NCBI RefSeq assembly: GCF_000472865.1
Contig: NZ_AXAP01000085.1
Span: 1 to 36,238 of the forward strand
Direction of reading: 5' to 3'
Origin: Bradyrhizobium elkanii WSM2783
GTDB taxonomy: Bacteria > Pseudomonadota > Alphaproteobacteria > Rhizobiales > Xanthobacteraceae
DNA length: 36,238 nucleotides
Made by a program: the position numbers and the translations under genes. Below the pieces are notes generated by a model, which saw only the letters and a program-made list of their open reading frames with translations, had not been told where the DNA came from and ran no database searches. This document shows positions 7,898 to 14,840 of the stretch, one piece after another; the stretch's first letter is position 1; every line of letters starts with the position of its first letter.

Positions 7898-8698
7898 ATG
7901 CGCGATTTCCGCGATGCCAAGGCCATGGCGCAGACGCTGCGCGATGCGCTCAAGACCAAATCGATTTCCGTCAGCCACAGCGAGAGCCTTGAACTGGTCG
8001 CCAAGACCCTGGGCTTTCACGACTGGAACGTGCTGTCGGCGGCCATCCAGTCAAGCCAGCCGGTTGCCGCGCACAGCAAGAGCCCCCCTGCCCCATCGCT
8101 CAACGGTGGCACCGTGATCCCCGTCGCGCCGATGCGGGACATCGTATTCTTCCCGCAGTTGATCTCCCCGATGTTCGTCGGACGCGAGAAGACGCGGCGC
8201 GCGGTCGAGAGCGCGGCCGCCAATGACGGGCGTATCGTCGTGATTACCCAGCGGCGCGCCGAAGACGACGATCCGGATTTCGAGGCGCTTTATTCGGTCG
8301 GCGTCGTTGCCGATATCATGAACCGTGTCGAATTGCCGAATGGAAACCAGAAGGTAAGGGTTTCCTGCGGCAAGCGCGTCGCCGTCCTCAGACCCGCAGC
8401 GGCCGATTTCCTCGCGGCCGAGGTCGTGCCGCTCGAAGAGGTGCGCACACTTGATACAGAGGCTTTCGCGTTGACGAGTGAAATCTTCGAGGCGTATCGG
8501 AGCTCCACCAACACGGTGCCGCCGCAATCGCTCTATCGCTATGCCGGCGAGCCAGGCGTGCTTGCCGACGTCGTCGTCCAGCTCCTGGAGGTCGGCGTCG
8601 AAAAGATGCAACAGGCTCTGGAAATCCGGGATGTGGTCGCAAGGCTCGAAACCATCCTCGGCTGGATGCGCGCCGGCGCGCCCGCCAAGACGAGCTAG
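7898..8698 (+). CDS. Two-domain protein: glyoxalase-superfamily N-terminal segment plus Lon substrate-binding (LAN) domain
   Basis: A 266-residue protein. Residues 1-50 (MRDFRDAKAMAQTLRDAL, then ISVSHSESLELVAKTLGFHDWN) match the short helical segment often annotated as glyoxalase-superfamily protein. After a Pro/Ser linker (about 52-72), residues 73-257 match the Lon protease N-terminal substrate-recognition domain: VIPVAPMRDIVFFPQLISPM, then VGREKTRRAVESA and RVELPNGNQKVRVSCGKRVAV. The AAA+ ATPase and Ser-Lys protease domains are absent, so it cannot be a protease itself. The ATG at 7898 follows AGAGGA with six-base spacing. A role as a binding or adaptor module is inference. Confidence 0.82.
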   Translation: MRDFRDAKAMAQTLRDALKTKSISVSHSESLELVAKTLGFHDWNVLSAAIQSSQPVAAHSKSPPAPSLNGGTVIPVAPMRDIVFFPQLISPMFVGREKTRRAVESAAANDGRIVVITQRRAEDDDPDFEALYSVGVVADIMNRVELPNGNQKVRVSCGKRVAVLRPAAADFLAAEVVPLEEVRTLDTEAFALTSEIFEAYRSSTNTVPPQSLYRYAGEPGVLADVVVQLLEVGVEKMQQALEIRDVVARLETILGWMRAGAPAKTS

Positions 8699-8710
8699 CG
8701 ATTTGAGAGT

Positions 8711-8734
8711 CGGGGCGGTCTATGTGCCGCCCCG
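8711..8734. terminator. Hairpin between two convergent genes
   Basis: An 8-bp GC stem (8711-8718 with 8727-8734) encloses an 8-base loop that contains the stop codon of the minus-strand rarA gene. It starts 12 bases after the stop of the Lon-domain gene. It is well placed to end transcription from both sides, though no long T run is present. Confidence 0.5.
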
Positions 8735-10057
8735 CTCCTTCCTGAGCCTTGCCCAATAGTCCAGCCGCTTGCGGATTTCGCGCTCGAAGCCGCGGTCGGG
8801 CGGATCGTAAAAGGTCTGGCGGCCCAAGGCTTCCGGAAAGTAGTCCTGGCCGGAGAAGGCGTCGGGCGCATCGTGGTCGTACTGGTAGCCGGCGCCGTAG
8901 CCTTCCGACTTCATCAATTTGGTCGGGGAGTTCAGGATGTGCTTGGGCGGAAGCAGTGAGCCCCCCTCCTTCGCGACCTGCTTCGCCGCACCGAATGCGG
9001 TGTAGACGGCATTCGATTTCGGCGCGGTGGCGACATAGACCACGGCCTGCGCGATCGCGAGTTCGCCCTCGGGCGAGCCGAGAAAATCATAGGCGTCCTT
9101 GGCGGCATTGGCGATCACCAGCGCCTGCGGATCGGCAAGGCCGATGTCCTCCACGGCCATGCGTACCACACGCCGCGCCAGGAACAGCGGATCCTCGCCG
9201 GCATCGAGCATGCGCGCGAAGTAATACAACGCCGCGTCCGGATCAGAGCCGCGCACTGATTTATGCAGCGCCGAGATCAGGTTGTAATGGCCGTCGGCGG
9301 ATTTGTCGTAGATCGGCGCGCGGCGCTGCAGGATGTCCTGCAACTGGGCGGGCGTGAAAACCTCGTCCTTCCGCGCAGAGCGCCAGACCTCTTCGGCCAG
9401 TGTCAGCGCGGCGCGGCCATCGCCGTCGGCCATCCGCACCAGCACGGCGCGCGCCTCCGCATCCAGCGGCAGCTTCCTGCCCTCGACCTCTTCGGCATGG
9501 GCGTAGAGCTTTTCGATCGCTTCGGTATCGAGCGAATGGAACACCAGCACGCGTGCCCGCGACAGGAGCGCGGCGTTGAGCTCGAAGGACGGATTCTCGG
9601 TGGTCGCGCCGACCAGCACCACCGTGCCGTCTTCCATCACGGGCAGAAAGGAATCCTGCTGGGCGCGGTTGAAGCGGTGGACCTCGTCGACGAACAACAG
9701 CGTGCCCTTGCCGGTCTCGCGCCGCGCGCGCGCCGCGTCGAACGCCTTCTTCAGATCGGCGACGCCGGAAAACACCGCTGAAATCTGCTCGAAATGCAGT
9801 TCGGTCGCGTCGGCCAGAAGCCGCGCCACCGTGGTCTTGCCAGTGCCCGGCGGGCCCCAGAAGATCAGCGAGCCCAGCGTGCGCGTCTCCAGCATGCGCG
9901 TCAGCGCGCCATCGGGGCCGAGGATGTGATCCTGGCCGACGACGTCGGAAAGCTGGTGCGGACGGAGCCGATCGGGGAGCGGACGCGGCGCATCCTGCTC
10001 CATCCCTGCCGCGGCAAAGAGATTGGTGCTGGGTTCGCGCTGACGCTTCGCGTTCAT
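8720..10057 (-). CDS. rarA: Replication-associated recombination protein A (RarA/MgsA)
   Basis: A 445-residue AAA+ ATPase of the RarA/MgsA/WRNIP1 family, which acts at stalled replication forks. It shows LRPHQLSDVVGQDHILGPDG, Walker A GPPGTGKT at residues 68-75, Walker B LLFVDEVH at about 120-127, the sensor-1 strand VLVGATTENPSFELNAALLSR, and the C-terminal tetramerisation segment with QYDHDAPDAFSGQDYFPEAL. Length is normal for the family. Its ATG overlaps the stop of the upstream Deg protease by four bases (ATGA), so it depends on that gene for translation or transcription. The functional link between a periplasmic protease and this cytoplasmic repair factor is not obvious. Confidence 0.96.
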   Translation of the reverse strand: MNAKRQREPSTNLFAAAGMEQDAPRPLPDRLRPHQLSDVVGQDHILGPDGALTRMLETRTLGSLIFWGPPGTGKTTVARLLADATELHFEQISAVFSGVADLKKAFDAARARRETGKGTLLFVDEVHRFNRAQQDSFLPVMEDGTVVLVGATTENPSFELNAALLSRARVLVFHSLDTEAIEKLYAHAEEVEGRKLPLDAEARAVLVRMADGDGRAALTLAEEVWRSARKDEVFTPAQLQDILQRRAPIYDKSADGHYNLISALHKSVRGSDPDAALYYFARMLDAGEDPLFLARRVVRMAVEDIGLADPQALVIANAAKDAYDFLGSPEGELAIAQAVVYVATAPKSNAVYTAFGAAKQVAKEGGSLLPPKHILNSPTKLMKSEGYGAGYQYDHDAPDAFSGQDYFPEALGRQTFYDPPDRGFEREIRKRLDYWARLRKERGGT

Positions 10058-11445
10058 CCGCCGAGCGTCACGTTGATCTGCTGGCCGCCGCGCACCAGGG
10101 TGATGCGCCAGATCCGCGACGTCGCTTTCGAGGCCTTCTCGAGATCGCCGGTGCGCGCGATCTTCTGGTTGTTGACGGCAAGGATGATGTCTCCCTTCTG
10201 GAAGCCGACATTGGCGGCCGTGCCGTCATCGGCGAGATCGGTAACCACCACGCCTTCGACCCCGGCATCGAGATGCAGCTCGTCCGCAAGCGCCGGCGAG
10301 ATGTTTGCCACCTTGGCGCCCTGGAACGGCGAGCGCGCGGTCAGCACGATCTCGTCGCGCCCCGTATCGGGTGCGGTCTCCAGCGGCACGGTGAGCTTGA
10401 TGGTCTTGCCGCCGCGCTGCACGTCGACCTGGGCGGTGCCGCCGAGCGGACGGGTTGCAAAACGGTAGTCGAAGGCGTTGGGATCGTCGATGGTCTGGCC
10501 ATCGATCGCAACGATCAGGTCCGACGGCTTCAGCCCCGCATGCGATGCCGGGCTGTTCGGCGCGACGTTCGCGACCAGCGCGCCGTTTGGCAGCTTCAGC
10601 CCTAGCGTCTCGGCGATGTCAGGCGTCACCGCCTGCAGCCGCGCGCCAAGCCATGGCCGCTTCACCGCCTTGCCGCCGCTCTTGGCGGAGGCCACCACAA
10701 CACGCACCATGTTCGCGGGAATCGCAAAGCCGATGCCCTGCGAACCGCCGGAGCGCGAGAAGATCGCGGTGTTGATGCCGGCGAGCCGCCCGGTCATGTC
10801 GACCAGCGCGCCGCCGGAATTGCCGGGATTGATGGCCGCATCGGTCTGGATGAAGAACTGATAGTCGGTGATGCCGACTTGCGTGCGCGCGAGCGCCGAG
10901 ATGATGCCATGCGTCACGGTCTGGCCGACGCCGAAGGGATTGCCGATCGCAAGCACGACGTCGCCGACCAAGAGTTCGTCGGAATTGGCGAAATCAAGCG
11001 TCGCGAATTTCTCTTTCGAGTCCTTCACGCGCAGCACCGCGAGGTCGGTGCGGCTGTCCTTGAGCACGATCTCGGCCTCGAACTCGCGCTTGTCGGCGAG
11101 CGAGATCTTCACCTGATCGGCGCCCTCGATGACGTGGTTGTTGGTGACGACGAGGCCGGAGGGATCGACCATCACGCCGGAGCCAAGCGAGCGCTGCATC
11201 TGCTCGGGCTGGCCGGGCACGCCGAAGAAGCGGCGGAAGATCGGGTCATCCAGGAACGGATTGCGGGTCTGCACCGTCTTGGCGGCGTAGACGTTGACGA
11301 CCGCCGGCTGCACGCGCTGCACGATCGGCGCGTAGGACATTTTCAGCTCGGCCGGCGAAGACGGCACGCGGCGGTCCTGCGCCAGCGCCGGTGTCGCGGC
11401 GACAGCAGACATCAACAACAGGGCGGCTAGGCGAATGAGCATCAT
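10054..11445 (-). CDS. Deg/HtrA-family periplasmic serine protease
   Basis: A 463-residue trypsin-like protease of the Do/DegQ family, which degrades or refolds damaged envelope proteins. A signal peptide is visible (residues 1-22, ending ATPALAQ). The catalytic triad is complete: His104 in VTNNHVIEGAD, Asp134 in DSRTDLAVL, and Ser210 in NPGNSGGALVD. Two PDZ domains follow at about 262-345 and 365-455. The start could be either of two adjacent ATG codons (11445 or 11442); the Shine-Dalgarno is weak. It is the first gene of a pair with rarA. It is secreted and soluble, or attached through an uncleaved signal. Confidence 0.94.
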   Translation of the reverse strand: MMLIRLAALLLMSAVAATPALAQDRRVPSSPAELKMSYAPIVQRVQPAVVNVYAAKTVQTRNPFLDDPIFRRFFGVPGQPEQMQRSLGSGVMVDPSGLVVTNNHVIEGADQVKISLADKREFEAEIVLKDSRTDLAVLRVKDSKEKFATLDFANSDELLVGDVVLAIGNPFGVGQTVTHGIISALARTQVGITDYQFFIQTDAAINPGNSGGALVDMTGRLAGINTAIFSRSGGSQGIGFAIPANMVRVVVASAKSGGKAVKRPWLGARLQAVTPDIAETLGLKLPNGALVANVAPNSPASHAGLKPSDLIVAIDGQTIDDPNAFDYRFATRPLGGTAQVDVQRGGKTIKLTVPLETAPDTGRDEIVLTARSPFQGAKVANISPALADELHLDAGVEGVVVTDLADDGTAANVGFQKGDIILAVNNQKIARTGDLEKASKATSRIWRITLVRGGQQINVTLGG

Positions 11446-11514
11446 GCAAGAATCCCGGGAATTGGTCGTCTTGATATAGGCGTGAGCCAGTGGCGAGAGA
11501 AGCGATTGCTGCGT

Positions 11515-11892
11515 TCAGGCGGCGGTCTGCGCCGCTTCGATGGGATCGGGCGCGGGAGCACAGGACAGCTGCGCCCGGTGAGTCTCGCCCCATTGCTTGA
11601 GGATCTCGATCACCGGCCGCAGGCTCTCGCCGACGTCGGACACGGTGTATTCGACCCGCGGCGGCACCTCGGCATAAACCTTGCGGATGATGAGCTTGTC
11701 CTCTTCAAGCGCACGGAGTTGCTTGGTCAGCATGCGCTGGGTGATGCCGGGCATCCGCCGCCGCAACTCGCCAAACCGCTGGGTCCCGGACAACAGATGG
11801 AACAGGATGACCCCCTTCCATTTGCCATCGATCAGGTCGAGCGTCGCCTCGACCGCGCAGCCCGGCCGATGGGCAAAATTCCGCCGTTTCAT
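11515..11892 (-). CDS. HxlR family transcriptional regulator
   Basis: A 125-residue winged-helix regulator of the HxlR/MarR-like class. It shows the signature GCAVEATLDLIDGKWKGVIL, then LLSGTQRFGELRRRMPGITQ with RMLTKQLRALEEDKLI, and the wing RVEYTVSDVGESLRPV. One cysteine lies in the N-terminal position (HRPGCAVE), which in several family members senses quinones or electrophiles. The ATG at 11892 is preceded by GGAAGAAAG; a TTG eight codons upstream is less likely. It is divergent from a quinone-oxidoreductase-like gene, a common HxlR arrangement, so control of that gene in response to quinone-type stress is a reasonable inference. Confidence 0.92.
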   Translation of the reverse strand: MKRRNFAHRPGCAVEATLDLIDGKWKGVILFHLLSGTQRFGELRRRMPGITQRMLTKQLRALEEDKLIIRKVYAEVPPRVEYTVSDVGESLRPVIEILKQWGETHRAQLSCAPAPDPIEAAQTAA

Positions 11893-11917
11893 GGGCTTTC
11901 TTCCAATAGTATCCAAA

Positions 11918-11934
11918 CAGGGACTAGTTCCCTG
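11918..11934. promoter_or_regulatory. Probable HxlR operator
   Basis: A perfect inverted repeat CAGGGA-N5-TCCCTG lies in the 110-base space between the divergent HxlR and oxidoreductase genes, 25 bases upstream of the HxlR start. The position and symmetry suit a dimeric winged-helix repressor. Binding is inferred. Confidence 0.5.
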
Positions 11935-12002
11935 AATTTACCGTACTTGCCAACTGAGCGCCAGCGCGAGAGTTAGATCGGAGCCAGACAAGGGAGAAGG
12001 CA

Positions 12003-13016
12003 ATGAAGGCCGTCGGATACAAGAAATCCCTGCCGATCGAGGACGCAGAATCGCTGTTCGATTTCGATGCCGCCAAACCGGAGCCCAAAGGGCGCGACAT
12101 CCGGGTCGCGGTGAAGGCGATATCCGCCAATCCCGTCGACTACAAGGTGCGCAAACGCGCCGCCCCGCCCGAGGGCGAGGTCAAGATTCTGGGCTTCGAC
12201 GCGGCCGGCGTAGTCGACGCTGTCGGCCCCGACGTCAGCCTGTTCAAGCGAGGGGACGAGGTCTTCTATGCGGGCTCGATCCTGCGTCAGGGCACCAATT
12301 CGGAATTCCATCTGGTCGATGAGCGGATCGTCGGCGCGAAACCGAAGACGCTGTCGTTCGCGCAGGCCGCCGCCCTGCCCCTGACCTCGATCACGGCCTG
12401 GGAACTGCTATTTGACCGGCTGGGCGCCGTGCCCGGCAAGAGCCTCGATCCGCGTACGCTGTTGATCGTCGGCGGCGCCGGCGGCGTCGGCTCGATCCTG
12501 ATCCAGCTTGCGCGGCGGCTGACCGGCCTGACGGTGGTCGCGACCGCGACGCGGCCGGAGTCGCAGAAATGGTGCCTGGAGCTCGGCGCGCATGCGGTGG
12601 TCGATCATGGCAAACCGATGAAGGAGCAGATCGAGAAATTGAAGCTGCCGCCGGTCGGCCTCGTCGCCAGCCTCACCTATACCGACCAGCACTACAAGGC
12701 GATCGCCGACTTCATGGCGCCGCAGGGCAAGTAGGGCCTGATCGACGACCCGCCGGAATTCAATGTCAGTGCGTTCAAGGGCAAGGCGATCTCGGTGCAC
12801 TGGGAATCGATGTTCACGCGCTCCTCGTTCCAGACGCCGGACATGATCGCACAGCATCATCTGCTGAACGATGTTGCCGACCTCATCGACAAGGGCGTAT
12901 TGCGCACCACGCTCGCCGAGACGTTCGGCACCATCAACGCGGCCAATCTGAAGCGCGCGCATGCGCTGCTCGAAAGCGGCAAGTCGCGCGGCAAGATCGT
13001 GCTGGAGGGGTGGTAG
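12003..13016 (+). pseudogene. Zinc-binding alcohol dehydrogenase / quinone oxidoreductase family gene interrupted by an in-frame TAG
   Basis: The reading frame encodes a medium-chain dehydrogenase/reductase of the ZADH1-like quinone oxidoreductase group. An N-terminal GroES-like domain shows ISANPVDYKVR and LGFDAAGVVDAVG. The nucleotide-binding motif GGAGGVGS lies at residues 157-164. Codon 244 is TAG (12732-12734). The same frame then continues with family sequence, from GLIDDPPEF and HWESMFTRSSFQTPDM to FGTINAANLKRAHALLESGK and KIVLEGW, ending at 13016 after 337 codons, the normal length. So a single nonsense codon splits an otherwise intact gene. A truncated 243-residue product would lack the last part of the substrate domain. 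Sequencing error is possible. It is divergent from the HxlR regulator. Confidence 0.88.
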
Positions 13017-13026
13017 GCGCACGCGT

Positions 13027-13107
13027 GTAGAGTGGGCAACGCGCAGCGTGCCCACCATCCCAAGCACGGCGTTACACGGTGGGCACGCTGCGCTTTGCCC
13101 ACCCTAC
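13027..13107. repeat. Long palindromic repeat element (30-bp arms)
   Basis: Arms at 13027-13056 and 13078-13107 match as inverted repeats at 28 of 30 positions, around a 21-base loop. The core is GTGGGCAA..GCGCAGCG. It lies between two convergent genes, beginning 10 bases after one stop and ending 29 bases before the other, where it could also end transcription. It resembles a palindrome family scattered through Bradyrhizobium genomes, and it is related to the element at 14067-14151. Confidence 0.85.
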
Positions 13108-13136
13108 CACTCGCAGATAACGGAGCGCGAGCCCCC

Positions 13137-13928
13137 TCAGATGGTGTTGATGATACCGCCTTCGACGCGAAGCGCGGCGCCGTTGGTGGCGGAGGCCTCT
13201 TTCGACGAAACATAGACCACCATGTTGGCGATCTCGTCGACGCTGGCGAAGCGCTGCAGGAGCGAGGTCGGGCGGTGCTGCTTGACGAAGTTCGCAATCG
13301 CCTCGTCCTCCGGCTCTCCATTCTGCTTGGCGAGATCCTTGACGAAGGTGTCCACGCCTTCCGATAAGGTCGGCCCGGGCATCACCGAATTGACGGTCAC
13401 CGCCGTGCCGCGGGTCAGCTCAGCGAGCCCGCGCGAGATCGAAAGCTGCGCGGTCTTGGTCATGCCGTACTGGATCATCTCCTTCGGAATGCTGAGCGCG
13501 GATTCGGAGGCGATGAAGACGATGCGGCCCCAGTTGCGCTTCAGCATGCCCTGCATATAGCCACGGGACAGGCGCACGCCTGACATCACGTTGACCTCGA
13601 AGAAGCGGGTCCAGTCCTCGTCTGGAATCTCGAAGAAGTTCTTCGGTTCGAAGATGCCGGCATTGTTGATGAGGATATCGACATCAGGCTGTGCCGATAG
13701 CAACGCTTCGCATCCCGCGGCCGTGGAAACGTCGGCGGCGATGCCGCGCACCTTGGCGCCTGCGACCGCCTTCTGAATCGCAGCGACGGCGGCATCGATC
13801 TTGGGCTGGTTGCGGCCGTTGACGATCACCTCCGCGCCGGTTGCCGCCAGGCCGCGGGCAATGGCCAGTCCAATGCCGGCAGTCGAGCCCGTGACGAGCG
13901 CGGTCTTTCCCGAAAGATCGATCTTCAT
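13137..13928 (-). CDS. Short-chain dehydrogenase/reductase (SDR)
   Basis: A 263-residue classical SDR, an NAD(P)-dependent oxidoreductase of the cytoplasm. The cofactor motif TGSTAGIG lies at residues 13-20, the NNAG motif at 88-91, and the catalytic residues are Ser141, Tyr154 and Lys158 (YGMTK). The ending SSKEASATNGAALRVEGGII is typical of the family. An ACGGAGAT site precedes the ATG at 13928. The substrate is not indicated. The gene is flanked on both sides by related palindromic repeats and is convergent with the interrupted oxidoreductase gene. Confidence 0.93.
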   Translation of the reverse strand: MKIDLSGKTALVTGSTAGIGLAIARGLAATGAEVIVNGRNQPKIDAAVAAIQKAVAGAKVRGIAADVSTAAGCEALLSAQPDVDILINNAGIFEPKNFFEIPDEDWTRFFEVNVMSGVRLSRGYMQGMLKRNWGRIVFIASESALSIPKEMIQYGMTKTAQLSISRGLAELTRGTAVTVNSVMPGPTLSEGVDTFVKDLAKQNGEPEDEAIANFVKQHRPTSLLQRFASVDEIANMVVYVSSKEASATNGAALRVEGGIINTI

Positions 13929-14066
13929 GCTGTATCTCCGTAAATTCGATCACCGAGATATCGGGAGCCCGAGATACGGACGCAATTGCCTGATGCAGCA
14001 TGGCTGACGTCGGGCCAACGTATCCGTGCAAAAATGAAAAGCGTCGCCGAGCGGAATCGTAGAATC

Positions 14067-14151
14067 GTAGGATGGGTAGAGCGCAGCGAAACCCATCGCG
14101 ACCAAACAAGCCGAGCGAATGATGGGTTTCGCTGCGCTCTACCCATCTTAC
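14067..14151. repeat. Long palindromic repeat element (31-bp arms)
   Basis: Arms at 14067-14097 and 14121-14151 match as inverted repeats at 30 of 31 positions, with a 23-base loop. The core GATGGGTAGAGCGCAGCG shares its TGGG..A.AGCGCAGCG pattern with the element at 13027-13107, so the two look like subfamilies of one repeat. It sits downstream of the ribosomal operon terminator and upstream of the SDR gene. Confidence 0.85.
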
Positions 14152-14164
14152 GGACCGAAATGAA

Positions 14165-14190
14165 AAAGCGGCGCTCGGTGGCGCCGCTTT
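14165..14190 (-). terminator. Intrinsic terminator of the ribosomal superoperon
   Basis: Read on the minus strand, a 10-bp stem (14181-14190 with 14165-14174) with a 6-base loop is followed by a run of five Ts counting the stem end. It begins 24 bases after the rplQ stop codon. This is a clear rho-independent terminator for the end of the operon. Confidence 0.85.
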
Positions 14191-14213
14191 CTGAAAACCA
14201 GGCCGGAGAAGGC

Positions 14214-14630
14214 TTACGCCGCCTCGGCTTCCTTTTCCTGCACCGGGCCGGAATCCTTGCCCTTGGCGTCGACATCGCGGTCGACGAACTCGATCACGGC
14301 CATCGCGGCGTTATCGCCGTAGCGGAAGCCGGCCTTGATGATGCGGGTGTAGCCGCCTTGACGATCCTTGTAGCGGGGCGCCAGCGTGTCGAACAGCTTC
14401 TTGACCATGTCGACGTCGCGCAGCTCCGAAATCGCCTGGCGGCGCAGCGCCAGCCCGCCCTTCTTGCCGAGCGTGACCAGCTTCTCGACGATCGGGCGCA
14501 GCTCCTTCGCCTTCGGCAGCGTGGTGACGATCTGCTCGTGCTTGATCAGGGCCGCAGCCATGTTGGCGAACATCGCCCGCCGATGCTCGGCCGTGCGATT
14601 GAGCTTCCGATGAACCCTTCCGTGACGCAT
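14214..14630 (-). CDS. rplQ: 50S ribosomal protein L17
   Basis: A 138-residue L17, with MRHGRVHRKLNRTAEHRRAM at the N terminus and TLAPRYKDRQGGYTRIIKAG plus RYGDNAAMAVIEFVD in the C-terminal half. It is about ten residues longer than the E. coli protein because of an acidic, Lys/Ala tail. L17 binds 23S rRNA near the peptide exit. It is the last gene of the superoperon, preceded by AAGGAATAG. Unusually, 193 bases separate it from rpoA, and this space holds two repeats described separately. Confidence 0.98.
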   Translation of the reverse strand: MRHGRVHRKLNRTAEHRRAMFANMAAALIKHEQIVTTLPKAKELRPIVEKLVTLGKKGGLALRRQAISELRDVDMVKKLFDTLAPRYKDRQGGYTRIIKAGFRYGDNAAMAVIEFVDRDVDAKGKDSGPVQEKEAEAA

Positions 14631-14705
14631 GATCTATTCCTTAACTCTCTCTGCCACGACGGTTCGTCGGACATGTTTCCAGGTGGGCTTCCTGTGTTCG
14701 CCCCA

Positions 14706-14783
14706 GTCATTCCGGACGTCGCGAAGCGGCGATCCGGAATCTCGAGGTTCCGGTTCGATGCTCCCGCATCGCCCCGGAACGAC
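14706..14783. repeat. Nested palindromic repeat between rpoA and rplQ
   Basis: Outer arms GTCATTCCGG (14706-14715) and CCGGAACGAC (14774-14783) pair at 9 of 10 positions. Inside are an inner dyad CCGGAA...TTCCGG (14734-14753) and a 6-bp hairpin CGATGC-TCCC-GCATCG (14756-14771). The layout, with a CATTCCGG start and a central CTCGAG, resembles a repeat family I associate with Bradyrhizobium genomes. It is transcribed as part of the operon. Confidence 0.75.
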
Positions 14784-14789
14784 GAAAAC

Positions 14790-14840
14790 TCAGTAATGAT
14801 CCCGGATCAGTAATGATCCCGGATCAGTAATGATCCTCGA
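14790..14840. repeat. Triplicated 17-bp unit containing the rpoA stop codon
   Basis: The 17-base unit TCAGTAATGATCCCGGA occurs exactly at 14790-14806 and 14807-14823. A third copy starts at 14824 inside rpoA and matches for its first 13 bases before diverging. On the minus strand each copy repeats the coding end of rpoA (GATCATTACTGA). This looks like recent tandem duplication by slippage. Confidence 0.9.

Noticed and set aside
12732..12734. TAG in the oxidoreductase as a recoded amino acid (pyrrolysine or readthrough)
   Set aside because: Nothing in the window suggests pyrrolysine machinery, and the organism type does not use it; a nonsense mutation or sequencing error is simpler.
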